Shown: positions 22,263 to 34,922, counted from the first letter of the stretch. The stretch: 64,000 nucleotides of DNA from Elephas maximus indicus (GCF_024166365.1 NC_064834.1:57640001-57704000), one strand, 5' to 3'. Made by a program: numbers and translations. The notes: generated by a model not told the origin, from the sequence alone.

Positions 22263-23518
22263 CAGACCGTTGTTTATTTAGTATACTGGAAAATCACAAA
22301 GCTGTTCATAGAGGTTATAACCCCCTTCACAAATACCTCCCCAAAACCTGGCCTAGTTTCAAGTATTCAAAAAACATTAGTTGAATAAATTTATCAAGGT
22401 ATGAATCCATGTCCTTTATTTTACAGTTGAGAGTTTTAAATTCCAAAAAGATAAGTGATTTGTCCAAGGCCAGATTTCAATCCTTGAGGGTCACTCCCAT
22501 TAAAAAAAAAAATAATAAGTGATAAAAAATAATAAAAATAAATCATGCTGGAGTAGAACAGTGCAAGGAGGAGCAGGCCTGCTAGGGGCTCGCCAGTCAG
22601 CGTGGCCTGGGGCCTGAAGATCCACTCTCCTTCCTCTAGTCTTTCCTCAGTGACCTCCTAACATGATAATGCAGCAAAACTTGACATTTAGCAGTGATTT
22701 CTTCCTGAATCCTGCTTTACTGAGGCCCAGCATCTCATTAGCCTATCTAGTTGGTTGCTCACCTTCGCTGATTAAGGTGTGTTTTTCCTTTTACCCCAAA
22801 GAAATAATAACCAGCTCCTTATTTGCACTTCTTGGGAAAAAGCTTTTCTTAAACACCAGCCTGCCGTACGTGAAGTGTATGCATTTCTGAATCTGAGAGT
22901 TAATCATCATCCAATTATCATCTTAGGCAGGTCTTGAGAACTTTGTTTTTCTTGTTTTCTATGCACCTGATGTATCAGGAATAACAGGTTTATGTAGGGG
23001 AATCAAGTATGCTGTTGTCATATATTTAACAGGATAATTAATAAAAGTATCCAAATGCACTTAGGAGATGAATACAAAATAGGCAGATGCTAAATAGATT
23101 TGGAAAATAAACCTAGGCCTTTGGATAGGAAGAAACTCTAAAGGTCATTTAGCCCCACTTATTCTCTACCTAAAGCCTATCTTGTAGCATCCCTGGTCAC
23201 TACGATTGACAATCACAATTATGGGAAGATCACTATTGGCCAAGACAACCCATTTCATTTGTAAATATTTCTGATTCTCAAAGAGTTTTTGTAATATTTG
23301 GTTTTGCTTCTTATTTTGCTTAAATCCAGCTAAAATTTGTTTCTCCTTGAAGCTGAAACCTACTGGTCCCAATGCTCTCACTTGGGGCTATACTGGAAGA
23401 CAGAATAGATCTTCCACAGACCTTCAAGAATTTAAAGAGAGCTATGCAATTCTCTCAGAGTTTACACTTTGTTTCAGGTCAAAACCTTTTGATTCAACTG
23501 TTCCTTGAAGGATAAATA
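22263..23518. other. Intergenic, no gene seen
   Basis: Contains a reverse MIR-like block near 22395-22490 (CTTTATTTTACAGTTGAGAG...TTTGTCCAAGG). The remainder is unique. Confidence 0.5.
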
Positions 23519-23586
23519 AAAAAAAAAAAAAAAAAAACCCTTTGTCATCGAGTCGATTCCAACTCTTAGTGACCCTACAGGACAGA
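23519..23586 (-). mobile_element. AfroSINE tail fragment
   Basis: An A-run of about 20 followed by CCCTTTGTCATCGAGTCG and the GACTC...GTGACCCTACAGGACAG tail motif. The head is missing, as in a severely 5'-truncated insertion. Confidence 0.8.
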
Positions 23587-24420
23587 GAAGGATATACGTT
23601 TATAACTCAGCTTGAAACCGTGAAAGACAAGTGATAAGAGATCATTTGTACTTCTGTGAAGTGAAATATAAATAGCCAAGTTAGGAAGAGGCTAAACACC
23701 ACCCAGCTTTCAAGGACAAAGCTACGGAACACTTCTTCCAGGATGCCACCCACAATCACCTCATCCTGGAGAGCCTACATAATCTTAGAACTCTAGGCAG
23801 GGTCGACTCCTAGGATGGATAGGATTGACTCCTTTTCCTAGGATGATACCACAGAATGAAACTTGTTCTGACAGATGCATAGATTTGGGTGCATTCTAGC
23901 ATAAACTTAGTGTGATCTGGGAAATCACTTAACCTCTTTTTTACTTCAGTTACATCAACTGTGAAATAAGGAATTTGTTGCATGGCGTATGAAAGTCCCC
24001 CTTTATCTCTAATCTTGAATGACTCTGAGACTCAGGTTAACCTAAAACACAAAATTTCCTATCCACCCTTCAGGTGATTCCTAAACAGTAGAGTTGACAT
24101 GTATAAATGAGAGTAATATTAACAACAATATGACAATAATAAATCTAACATGTGCTTTAAGGGCATTTCTCAATTATTCGCCACAACAACCTTGAAAGTT
24201 AGATTTTATCATCGTCATTTTACATATGAAAAGCAATAACTCAGAAAGGTTAAGTAACTTGCCCAATGTCAACCAACTAGTAAGTAATGGGATTTTGACC
24301 TCTTGTAAGTCTGAAGCTAAAATAATAAAATTCATTGAAATATACAGTATATATCTCAACCTATATTTCCATAAAAAGAAGACACTGAAGCAGAGGCTTA
24401 TTGTGTCTTTGATAAACCGA
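23587..24420. other. Intergenic with MIR remnants
   Basis: A forward MIR piece near 23905-23980 (GTGATCTGGGAAATCACTT) and a reverse MIR at about 24150-24305 (CATTTTACATATGAAAAGC, GGTTAAGTAACTTGCCC). No gene. Confidence 0.6.
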
Positions 24421-24462
24421 GTGAACCCAGTGCCGTCAAGCCGATTCCAACTTGTAGCTAGG
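24421..24462 (-). mobile_element. AfroSINE/RTE-type tail scrap
   Basis: GAACCCAGTGCCGTCAAGCC and GATTCCAACTTGTAGC are the terminal tail of an AfroSINE; everything upstream in the SINE is missing. Confidence 0.65.
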
Positions 24463-24464
24463 GA

Positions 24465-24545
24465 GTACAATTCCAGGGAGCAGGAGTAAAGACAAGGACA
24501 GTTAAACCAGAAAGGAGGGAGAGCCAGTTATAAAGATGTGTTTGT
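24465..24545. repeat. Unassigned dispersed repeat, copy A
   Basis: GGGAGTACAATTCCAGGGAG followed by a purine-rich stretch and GAGAGCCAGTTATAAAGATG. Matches copy B at 25672-25765 with moderate divergence. Could be part of an LTR; not identified. Confidence 0.5.
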
Positions 24546-26951
24546 TATAGAGGTAACTGCCAAAAAGGCCAACTGATCGCTCAGTCTCTTGGAACATTAT
24601 CCAAGAAGCTGTGTAAACTACATCTCATTACATACTCTTTATTATATCTAGGTCATATCCTACAATATGGGATTTACATTTTTTCCTTGAGAGGGGCGAT
24701 ATAAGTACCATCACCATGGAATCACCTTCAAGGTGGGGAATGGCCCCAATCTCTGAGAAGACATAAACCAAGAGAGTCAGGAAAATGAGCTACCATGTAC
24801 AATGCTACAGCTTGGCCCGTGGCTATATTTGATATTCATCATTTCCTGTGGTCTCCATCACCCATTCTAGATATCCACCACTCTTAGCCAGCACTTCAGT
24901 TAATCTGGATGGCTTATCTGGTAGGATGACCTAGGCACTTATTCCCAGTATATCTGTGCCCTAATTGCTTTACCCTTGCAAAGCCAAGGTTTTGCAAGTG
25001 TTCATTCACCCTTATAGGCTGAAAAAAATGTCAGTTACCATGACAATGGATCAGGCAACCTGTAAGTCCTTAGGGAAGAAAAACTCATACCTGTAGTAGG
25101 TGTTGATTACTGTAAGAAGGAGTTCCTGTCTTTTGTGTGGAACCAATCCAATTTATTTGCCTGCCACCATGTGGCTGGCTGGTGGTCTTTTGGAGGAACG
25201 ATGCCATACGGAGCATTTGTCCTTACGGTGGGCTTGATTTTCAGTACTGTCTGTGTAATGGCTTCAGAAGATGAAAGTCTCCTTAACAGCTGCCACAGAA
25301 GCCCTCTGGCTTCACAGTGTGTTTGACTTAGCAGTTGGCTGCCCTGAGACTATCATGCTTATTTCAAGTTTTCCAATAAAGAACACAACCCAATCATTTC
25401 CCTCACGTTACTGAAGCCCCTCAGCTGTTGGATACCCAATGCTTTACCTTCCACCTTTGCTTCATTTTAATTGTTCACAAGTGAAAGCCTTAATGGTTAT
25501 GACCACCCTACTTGTTACCAGCAGTGAGATCTTTATTGTCATCAGATTAAAGAGTAATCCAGCTCCAAATTCACGTCTTCTTTCTAGGGCCACCACTGAT
25601 ACCAGCTGTCTTAGTCTGCTTTACACCATAAAGTAGGGCCTAATGAAAAAGTTGTATAAGCTGTTACTTTACGAGGGAGTGCAATCCCAGGGAGCAGGAC
25701 TGAGGGAGAGTGAGGTAAGGATGGAGAAAGAGCCAATATATGGGTGTGTTACAGAGCTAGAGTCCATGAAGTAGATCTCAATCAATTGTCCTCCAAGAAG
25801 TCGTATTAACTTTATTTCTTGCCAGAGCACCAGCATTCACCTGCCACCGTTTATAGGTTTGACCCACAGTGCATGGATTCCCACTTTTTTGTGTGTGTGT
25901 TCCACAAACACAGTCACCAAGTGCAGTCCTACAGCATTCAGTAGCCCGTGTGTCAACATTGAAGACCCAGGGTGGAAGACGAAAAGTACATGGTACAGGG
26001 AGGAGGCAGAACACTGACTGATGGTACCTGCTTGAAGATGGTCGGAGTCCATTCAGAGTGTATCTCAGATGCAATAAGACTCAGGTGAGCCTGAGTGACT
26101 CTGAAGTAGTGTATAAACTGTGCCTGCTACGTCGAGAAAGACTGTGAGCAAGTGAATGCATTATGACATATCCTGGCCTCCCCGGCTCCTCAGAAATCAT
26201 CTGTCTTACTGACCGACCCGATTTTATGTTACCAGCCCTAATCAAAGAATTGCATTGTCCCAAACTTCAGGGTAAACGAGAAAGATCTTGAGGTCAGCTG
26301 AAGGCTATCGAGCCCTCAGATGATAGGTGGGGTTTTCTCTGAAATCTGATTTGTAGATTATACACATATCTCACTTCTATTGCCTGGAAAGAAGTGCAAA
26401 CACAGCAGAAACACAAAACAAATGTCTTAGTTTGATTGTCCAAGCTGAAAGTAATGAAAGAGGCAAACTGACAGAAATGAGGAAATATAAATCCAATTTA
26501 CAAACTTCTGTCCGGGTGAATCAAAAAAAGTGTGACATCAGTAGCATGACCAAAGGACTGCTATTTTATTGTCGGTTTTACTGCATATGATTTTGACACT
26601 GATAACGTTCTTTTTGTGTATGTGTGCTCGCTATATAAATATTCTACTCGATATTTAAGAAGGCTGCAGAGACAAAGCAAAGATCCCACTTTTTAATGAC
26701 CAGTAAACTAAGAGCTGCTAAAGCAGATTATAAAGTGTATATAAATGATGACTTCATAAAACAAAGAATTTCAGAGGCCACAGATGACTTCATACTCCAG
26801 CTCAGACATCCTATACCCACCCTATAAATATGCCGTCTACACATTGCTCAACAAGAAAGAGCCAAAGAAAAGTTTCTACAGTCTCAGTCCAAATAAAACA
26901 ATTAAAGAAATCCTTGCAGCTTTAAATAGTCAATTATTGTAAAACAAAATA
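24546..26951. other. Intergenic, no gene supported
   Basis: Unique except for the repeat copy near 25672 and a short TG run at 25891-25901. The frames present are short and carry no recognisable domain. Some of the 25610-26290 segment may belong to an unrecognised LTR. Confidence 0.45.
25672..25765. repeat. Unassigned dispersed repeat, copy B
   Basis: GGGAGTGCAATCCCAGGGAG, then GAAAGAGCCAATATATGGG and GTGTTACAGAG. Aligns by eye with 24465-24545, about 1.2 kb upstream in the same orientation. Confidence 0.5.
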
Positions 26952-26979
26952 AAACACACGCACACATACACACACACAA
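26952..26979. repeat. AC-rich microsatellite
   Basis: Interrupted (AC)n run with CG and TA interruptions. Confidence 0.8.
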
Positions 26980-26989
26980 CCATATGAAG

Positions 26990-27238
26990 AGGCTCTGGGC
27001 CCTGGCAACATAACATTGAATAAACCACAAAAATGCCTGCCCATATGGGGATTGTACTCTAGAAGAGAAAATACACATTAAATATTAGTAACTAAAACAG
27101 AGGACACAATATACCAGTTTATGATAAATACTGTGGGGAGGAAAAAAAAAAGCAGGGAATGCCAATTGGGTATGAGGGGGATGGAGCAGTGGCAAATTTA
27201 AATATGCGGTCAAGGGCTCCCAAGAAAGTAAATTCGAA
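26990..27238 (-). mobile_element. L2 LINE 3' remnant
   Basis: The + strand shows the reverse L2 order: CAACATAACATTGAATAAACC, AATGCCTGCCCATATGG, TGTACTCTAGAAGAG, then TAAATACTGTGGGGAGG. Confidence 0.65.
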
Positions 27239-27964
27239 ATAAAAAAAAAACCCAAAGATGAGAAGGGTTGGTCTTCAGCTATGCTAGGACCAGAGCTCTG
27301 CCTTATATCCTTGAGTCAGCACTCAGGCCTGACGCCAGTATGTCATCTTTTTAAGGTAGAGATTCAGAACCACCATAAAGTCCTTAAAAAAAGAGACGTT
27401 TGCTCATTATAACCCTAAAACTTTCCTTCTGCAGACTCCCCTAAACAAGTGTGTGAGTTTTTTTTTTTTTTTAAGCCTGTTCTTCCTAGAGTGTGGATCA
27501 ATAACTAATTTGAAAACTAAATCACCAGGCCTGGTTAGATGGTTTGTAAATAACAGCAGTGATGAAGGGACACAAAAGAAACAAACTGTCCAGACAAGTG
27601 TCTTCTCACTCCATCGATTCTCTTGGTGTCGCTTTTCATTTGTCAGAAGTGGAAGTGTTCCAGTAGATATGACTTAAACCTTTATGACTTCTTAAAATGA
27701 GCACCGTGAAAGTAGCAGAATTTTTCTAGGGGACATCATTGTACCAGAAGATGAAATTACACAATTGCTTCCTTTGTGTGCTTCTTATTAGAGGTGGTGC
27801 TGAGGTGACACTGAGGTGGGTACCAATCCCAGCTGGGTCCTTTGTTAACTTTGGGAAACCAGGTGAACATATAATTTCTTTAGGTACTTAACACTGCTAG
27901 GGTGGCGGTAGCAATTTTTATATCATCATCCTGTGAAAAAAGCTTGAAAGTGAGGATATATAAT
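27239..27964. other. Intergenic, nothing recognised
   Basis: Unique sequence. An acceptor-like CGCTTTTCATTTGTCAG at about 27645 has no matching donor. No gene called. Confidence 0.5.
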
Positions 27965-28212
27965 GTATTGGTTAGGATCGGGTCTTTGACATCAGGCAAT
28001 CCTGCATTTGATTTAAAGCTCTAACAATTGAGAGCTGTGGGTCTATTAGCAACTACCTTAAGCATTCTAAGCGTCACCTTCTCACGTATAAAGTTGAAAT
28101 TCTAACACCTACTCCATTCAATTTTATAACAGTTAAATGACATAATGTACATAAGCACTTGGTCTAGGGTCTGCTACATAGTAAACGTTCAATAAATGTC
28201 ATCTATTATTCC
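27965..28212 (+). mobile_element. MIR SINE, near full length
   Basis: Runs from TTAGGATCGGGTCTTTGACA through GTCACCTTCTCACGTATAAAG and GTTAAATGACATAATG to AACGTTCAATAAATGTCA, the whole MIR order. Diverged. Confidence 0.8.
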
Positions 28213-29308
28213 TACTTGAAAATACTTGGCAAATCATGAAATCAGTAATTCCCATCTCTCATACTTTCTTCACCCTTCCCTGTGGCTCATTGCCATGCTA
28301 CAGTTCAGAGCTAAATCTTCTAGGAGGCCCTGGGATACCATAAATTTACAAGAGAGCCAAAAGAAAAAAGATGTTAAATCAAACATTGTCTGAAAATTTA
28401 GTTATACTAAAAAAAACCTAAAGGGAAGTAAATTCAGTATATCAAGGTGTTTGGATAAATGGAGTATAGCATTTACTTCTTGGACTTATTTTAGTCAATA
28501 TGAATAGTTATACACCAATAAATAACAAGGGTCTATGAAGTGTATGTCTTTTTTTTTTTTTTGAAGTGTATGTCTCTCTTATAAGTATCATGAGTATTTT
28601 AAAAAGCAGAAGTTGTTTTCTGCCATCATTTTATTTGCAATTTAATTGAAGGAGAGGTTTAATTACTACCCTACGCACAAAACGTTGCCATTGAGTCAAT
28701 TTCAAATGGAATTTATAAATGCCTAATAAAGTTTTAGGTGGCAAGGACAAGCATTTTCTTTTGGATTTTGTGCACTTATTTGCCTTGAAGAACTCTGAAA
28801 ATTCCAGAACTCTGAAAAGAAGCCTTGAAGAACATCATGAGTACAGTGGACCTCCTACTACTTTTTAGAGGTTTGAACAAAACAGTGGATATGGAACAGG
28901 GAGAAACTGGCATGTTTATGTATAAACTGAAAAATTGCAATAGATTTTTAAAGATTGATAGTGAGGATAATGGGAATGGGCTTATTTGTATTGAATTTGG
29001 ATAGAATATGCCAATATTCCACACAGACAAGATTGTGAATTGTGAAAGCTTGATTAACAAATAAGTTATCACTAACTTTCATACCTTCAGTTCAGAAGAA
29101 AAATAATGTGAATCATATAGCAAAGGCGAGTTTTGAATGCCTCATGGGATATTTGTCAGTGAACATTTTTCAAGTGTTCTTCATCAGAAAGGTAAGATAT
29201 ACAAAATTATTCTTAAACCTGAATTTTTAATTAAAGGATCTCAAAACAGTTTTCACATATATATGAAATTTATGGCTTTTTAAAACAAAGTCATAAATTA
29301 AATTATCT
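28213..29308. other. Intergenic, nothing recognised
   Basis: Unique. A T-run at 28550-28562 is flanked by GAAGTGTATGTCT direct repeats. A short AfroSINE-tail-like scrap (GTTGCCATTGAGTCAATTTC) lies at 28684-28703. Confidence 0.5.
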
Positions 29309-29319
29309 CTTGGATGGTA

Positions 29320-29493
29320 CCAAAAAAAACCAAACCAAACCCACTGCCATCAAGTTGATTCCGACTCATAGCGACCCTATAGGACAGAGTAGAACTGCCC
29401 CATAGAGTTTCCAAGGAACACCTGGTGGATTTGAACTGCCAACGTTTTGGTTAGCAGCCATAGCACTTAACCACTACACCACCAGGTTTTCAA
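29320..29493 (-). mobile_element. AfroSINE, short form, with 11-bp TSD
   Basis: Reverse copy with AAACCAAACCAAACCC tail and CACCACCAGGTTTTC head. Perfect direct repeats CTTGGATGGTA at 29309-29319 and 29494-29504. Confidence 0.95.
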
Positions 29494-29504
29494 CTTGGAT
29501 GGTA

Positions 29505-30712
29505 GAAGGAGAAAAAAATGAAGGAAGGAAGAAAGGATGCAAGCAAGCAATCTGTCAAACCTCTAGGTACCTGGTTAGCTTTAACGGACCATGGTAACAG
29601 ATTTTTTCTTTTTTTCCTGTCTCCTTTTTTCTGATAACTCACACAGTACTTCTGATCATATGGGTAGGCAGGTGAACCAAGCTGGTGCAGTCATAGTACG
29701 TCGTCCCTCTGGAAAAAGTGATTAGGATATGAGGTAGTCATTTGACTCTAGAAGAACCAGAATTCATTCCTGGAATTTATATATAGACCCTAAGCAAAAG
29801 AAACACTTTCCTGCTGGAGCTGCAATACATTCCATAATGTTCAGAAAATGCTTCTCTAGTAAAAGGGAATGAAGCCAACACACTGTAAAGTTGGGAAGAA
29901 AATATACATGTACAGGTGGAGTTAGAGAGATCCTTCTCAAATAGTCTCTTTGGTTACAATCCTTTAGGCCAAAGTTCCTATAGATCCTTCTTCATTCTGG
30001 CAACCCCCCAGTATCCTTTCCAACTTTAAAAGCCAAATAAAGCCATATTTTTGGTAAAGCTAGTAGGGGCTGTGTTTCTGCTGCTTTAAACAGTCTTGAC
30101 TGCTACAATGGTATAGTTCAAAAACGCATTCTAGTAAGCTTTCCGACAGAATAATTTTACCCTACTCCAGAAGAGAAGAAATCCTGATCTACAAATAGTT
30201 TCCAGAATAAAAGAAGTTAGACATCTCAAGAATGTTTTTGATAAATATCTAAACTTTCGGTGTCCATCTCACCTTTATACCAGTATACCATTCCTCAGAA
30301 TGTTTTTTTTCCCTCCTCGCTAATGGATAGTGAAGAAACCTGTAAATAATCACATTTAAATTTTGAGAACGATGATTAAAAAGTCTAAGAATAAGACAGA
30401 ACTAACATTCTTAAAACCTTCTACTGATTAAAAAGCAAAGAAAAAAAAATATAGCTGTTCTATGAGCTAGAAAATCCCTCAGCTAGGAATCTATATCCTG
30501 GAAGTAAATCACAAGAGTCACAATAAGTTCATGGTGGCTACAGTTCTCAATTTAATCTATATGGAGACATAAAAGTTGAAGTACAGGAAAGGGAAGAAAA
30601 GCTCTAGGATGACAGAGTCATAGTCTGCATTTTGGAGTTCTAGCCACAGAAGGAGAGAGGAAGCAGTGCCCGTTGTAGTGATTCTTAATGCAATTTGTGC
30701 GGAAAGACCATC
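29505..30712. other. Intergenic, nothing recognised
   Basis: Begins with a GAAG/AAGC-rich simple stretch (29505-29550). The rest is unique with no gene signal. Confidence 0.5.
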
Positions 30713-31138
30713 TGTGTTTATATGAGTTTCCTAGTGCTGTCGAGGCTGTAAGAAAGTATCATGACGTGGGTCGCTCTAAAGAACAGAAATACATTGTCTC
30801 ACAGTCTGGAGGCTGGGAGTCTGAGGTCAGGGTGTCGGTAGTGTTGATTTCTTCTGAGACTTTGAGGGAGAATATTTTCTGTGGCTCTCTTCTAGCTCCA
30901 GGCTTTTCCTTGGCTTGAAGCTACAGCATCATATGGCACTGTTTCTGTCTGTCTTTCTATATCGTTCTCCTCTTTTAAAAGAACACCATTATGTCTGGAT
31001 TAGAACTCATCCTACGTTGCTATGACCTCATGTTAACTGATATTTAAAGACCTTATTTTTAAAGAAGGTCATGTTCACAAGTACAATGAGTTACGACTTC
31101 AACGTACCTTTTGGGGAGGCACAATTCAATCCATAGCA
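30713..31138 (-). mobile_element. Solo LTR, MaLR-like
   Basis: Reverse of the TGTTATGG...CTAATACA LTR type: starts TGTGTTTATATGAGTTTCC, has GAACAGAAATACATTGTCTC and TCACAGTCTGGAGGCTGG, and ends GGGGAGGCACAATTCAATCC. The minus-strand polyadenylation region is degraded. No target duplication recognised. Confidence 0.75.
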
Positions 31139-31855
31139 AGGTTCAAATAGTGTCCTTGCTTCTTAAGAGCTCTATCACCCATAAAGCAACATGTGTAAAT
31201 GGAACTAATACTATTTATCTATATGATATACTCATTGTGAGGATTCAATGAGTTATTCACAAAATCACTTTCTGCTGGAAAATCTTGCTTGCACCCCGTA
31301 GCATCTACTCTCCACACTTCTCCCCTCAGCCCAGTGCCTCAGGCAATTCTTTACAAACTTCAGTCTACAGCATCCTTGCCCTCTGGCCTCCAATTAGGTT
31401 CACTAAATCCAAACCATTTGCAAAAGACTGGCCGGGAAGAAGAAAGTCTTGTACTTATTCCCATAGCCAGCTCCCAGCCAAGCCACAGGTTGCCAGTGCT
31501 GCAGTCCTCCACCAAAAGCCAAGTTGGTCTTGGAAGACACTCTTCTACAGTTACAGTTTTGCCAAGTTTTGGTAACCTCTCCTTCCTCTTAGTCCTTCCA
31601 GCTTAGGGGAAGTAGTAGTTTCCCTCCGTTACTAACCTCAGGGTATGTCACCATTCCTTATTGTTTTCCCTTAATTCAGCCCAAACTTTGCCAAATAGTT
31701 CCTTAATTAAACCCTCCAATAATCACTTTTGAGTATGCTATCTGTTTCTGCTTGGTTCCTGACCAATGTATACTTGTATACTTAGAAGAGCACCCCTCAC
31801 ACAATTTATCCAAAAAATTAAATATTTGTTTAAAAGCTCCCACCCTCCCCCCCCC
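31139..31855. other. Unassigned old repeat region, no gene
   Basis: 31350-31772 resembles a common old mammalian interspersed repeat (CCTTCCAGCTTAGGGGAAG, CCTTAATTAAACCCTCC, TGAGTATGCTATCTGTTTC) that I cannot name with certainty. Two overlapping frames of about 100 codons here are likely chance. Confidence 0.45.
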
Positions 31856-32063
31856 AAAAAAAACAGTTGCCTTCAAGTTGATTCTGATACATGGTGATCC
31901 CATGTGTGTCAGAGTAGAACTGTGCTCCATAGGATTTTCAGTGGCTGATTCTTCCCCAAGTAGATCACCTGTCCTTTCTTCTAAGGCCCCCCCAGGTGGA
32001 CTCGAACCACCAACCTTTCAATTTGCAGCCAAACATGGTTGTAGTTTGCACCACCCAGGGACT
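31856..32063 (-). mobile_element. Older AfroSINE-related SINE
   Basis: AAAACAGTTGCCTTCAAGTTG tail, the GGATTTTCAGTGGCTGATTC middle shared with the copy at 21895, and the CACCACCCAGGGACTT head. A C-run and A-run precede it. Confidence 0.85.
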
Positions 32064-34092
32064 TCAAATACTAAATACGCGTTATGTATTATTAGAGGAG
32101 CTGCAGCAGTAGAAGTAGTGTCTCATCGTGATTAGTGCACGGGTCATTACAAGAATCAACAAGCCTGAATTCTTCTAGAGCAAGATTATATTTCAAAGAC
32201 TTAAGAGGATCAGAACTACTACTTTATTCTAGAAGCAACACCTGGGAAGCTGAATGGTTATAAAGAGTAAGACAAGTAACAGAGATTAAGACAAGCAGGG
32301 AATGAGAACATTTGTGTGAAAAACAGTAAGTAACCCATTGCACTTAGAATTGCTCAATACTACATTTTTTATTTAAATAAAAAATAGGAGGAACAAAAAA
32401 TAGAATATCTAACTGTGAAATTAGGAGTTATTTTGAAAAGAAGAAATATGCTCAGTTATTTTAGAAAACAGGCAGATTTCTTTTTAAACTACCCTAACAA
32501 ACATTCCCAAATAGGCAGCTGTGCAAATCTGCAGTGATCGTAGGGAAAATGCTCAAATACAGAGAAGTTTAAAATCCAGTCTGATCACATGGTGACAATA
32601 CTATGCCAACTTACTTAGAGAACTCATCAAGAGAAAGGATTATGACAATAGGCAGTTGGGGAGCTTCAGATCTTTCCATTTAACAACTGGAGGGAAGTGA
32701 GCACACTGAATAATAATAACATTGTTATTTGTAGAGGAAAAGACAAGCCATCATGAAAAATTCAGATAATATAGGTTCACACATCCATCTTATGCCCCAC
32801 TTATGTATAATGGGTAAACCATAGCATATGACTATAAATACTAGAATTTTTCTTTATTAAGATTTATATTTCCTGATAAGCAAATAAGATGCAACTCCTT
32901 TCAAAGTCTAACCATCCATTTTAATAAACTAGACTGAATGTTATCAGCAACTCAATTTTTTTCCTATAAGTAGAAATAAATGATAGACCAAACCTTGCTG
33001 CTGCTGGTTTGGGTCCATAAGTTGGCCAAAAGGATTACGTATTTACAAATAGAATATATTCTATTATTAGTTTTTTAGTATTACTGCAAAACTGCAATGA
33101 TTTTCCATTTAATAGGAGCAAAAAAAAAAACTTCCCATTTCTAGAGAATTGTTTCTTCAGGGGAAAAGAAAAAAAAAAAAGTCTGTGCCCTTCTCAGCAG
33201 AAATCATTGCCAGGGTGAGAAGGTAATTTATTTCATCTCCCAGTCTATTACAATGTTAAAGATTTTATTTTTTTCTTCTCCTCGTTTCTCTTTCCAGGTG
33301 CCTGTTGACACACCAGCTCTTCTACATTGATCAGATATCACTATTATTCTCACCTGCTAAAGGTGAGGGACATTTCTAAAATATTTGCCTTTGCTCTTTA
33401 TGTTTTGGCAAAGAAAACAAAAGTAGCTTCTATTTAACCAAATTAGGGTTAAGGTAAAACAGGGACAAGGTTCTACATGCACAGGCAATGGGGACAAGCC
33501 AGATGGGATAGTTGGAAGGTAGCATTTAAACTCATAGAGACTGGCTTTTATCAAGGCTGTTCAATGAACTGGTGAGCTATTTGTGTGCTAAGCATTCTGT
33601 GAACTAAAGGGGCCTGTTTCCTCTTAATGAACAACAGGGGAAGATAACTATATATTAAATGCTAACTATTTTATATTTTGTATATATATAAAATAGAATC
33701 TCTGCAAAGTACTGAAATTATGTATTGGGTGCTAATGGAAAAAAATCTGGAAGTATTCCAAATTTTCAAGCTCTTTTAATAACACAGAAGAAAGAAGCCA
33801 TTGGTTGAGGAACCACGTTTGCTGGTGGGGCCTGGCTAATTCTTCTTGGTGACCCATCTCTGTTCTAATAGATTCAAACCATTATCTCCATATTTCATAT
33901 TGAAACATCAGCTTAAGCTCTAGAAAATGAAGCAAAGGAAGAGATGAACTTCAACTCTTCCTCAGTGAAAGTTGGGTTGTGTTTCCTACGTGTAAACAAA
34001 TGCAATGAAAAATGACAAGTAGCATCACATTGGCATTACAAAAAGCAGGCTTTCTTTTGAACAATTTGCAAAACCAGAGCAAGGCAGAAGTT
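32064..34092. other. Unique interval holding a candidate exon
   Basis: No clear interspersed repeat, apart from A-runs near 33121 and 33170. It contains the exon-like segment at 33298-33362. Otherwise no gene evidence. Confidence 0.5.
33298..33362 (+). other. Candidate 65-bp exon
   Basis: A long pyrimidine tract (33262-33295) ends in CAG at 33297. After 65 bp, AAAG is followed by GTGAGG at 33363. Both splice signals look strong. Only one frame is open, from the second base, reading about 21 residues starting CLLTHQLFYIDQ; the other two frames have stops. Length is not a multiple of three. It could be a coding exon, a noncoding exon or a chance pairing. No protein family was recognised. Confidence 0.3.
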
Positions 34093-34106
34093 TTGATAAT
34101 GGGTTG

Positions 34107-34309
34107 CTGTCGTTAGGGGCCATCAAGTTAATTTTTGACACATCGTGACCCTATTTGGCAGAGTAGAATTGCCCCATACGGTTTTCTAGGCTCTAATCTT
34201 AACGGGAGCAGATAACCAGGTCTTTCTCCTGTGGAGGGGGTGGGTGGGTTTGGATCGCCAACCTGTTACTTAGCAGCTGAGCACTCAACTGTGGTGCCAC
34301 CAGGGCAAC
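34107..34309 (-). mobile_element. Older AfroSINE-related SINE with 14-bp TSD
   Basis: Tail CTGTCGTTAGGGGCCATCAAG looks more like the RTE tail than the usual SINE tail. Head ends GTGCCACCAGGGCAAC. Flanks TTGATAATGGGTTG (34093-34106) and TTGATAATAGGTTG (34310-34323) differ at one base. Confidence 0.85.
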
Positions 34310-34323
34310 TTGATAATAGGTTG

Positions 34324-34752
34324 GGGTATCTTATAACAGGACAACTAGTGGTTAGCAATTCTATCTGGTATTAACATTCTTTTCCTGCCTTATCAGCTTG
34401 TGAAGTAGTGTAGTTTAGTGGTTGATTCCATTCACGTATTAAGTTCAGTGTCATTGGGCTGTGCAGCTTACCTAGATTTCTGTCACTACATCCCCATATC
34501 ATCTCCCTCCCATACCCCCAGGGCAGAGGGAATTTTCTTTTATTGAAGCCTCAGTGCTATAAAAGACCTTCAAAAACTATCAACATCTTATCTTTTATAA
34601 GACAACTTTGTTAAAAATATGTCCCTTTTTTTCAAGAATTATTCCTTCCTGTGTGACCTGGAATAAGTAGAATCAAAGACTATTGATGGTGATCTCCATT
34701 TCAAGGGCCTTGGACAGATCATGGTATCCCTCAATATTTACCCTCCTGACTA
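34324..34752. other. Intergenic, nothing recognised
   Basis: Unique sequence between two SINEs. Confidence 0.5.
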
Positions 34753-34762
34753 AATTTCCAAA

Positions 34763-34922
34763 GTAACCAAACTCATTGCCGTCCTTTTGATTCTGACTTA
34801 TAGTGACCCTAAAGGATGGAGTAGAACTTCCTCAGAGGGTTTCCAAGGAGTGGCTGGTTGATTCAAACTGCTGGCCCTTTGGTTAGCAGCTGAGCTCTTA
34901 ACCGCTACAGCACCAGGGCTTC
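34763..34922 (-). mobile_element. AfroSINE, short form, with 10-bp TSD
   Basis: Reverse copy from GTAACCAAACTCATTGCC to CAGCACCAGGGCTTC. Direct repeats AATTTCCAAA at 34753-34762 and 34923-34932. Confidence 0.93.
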
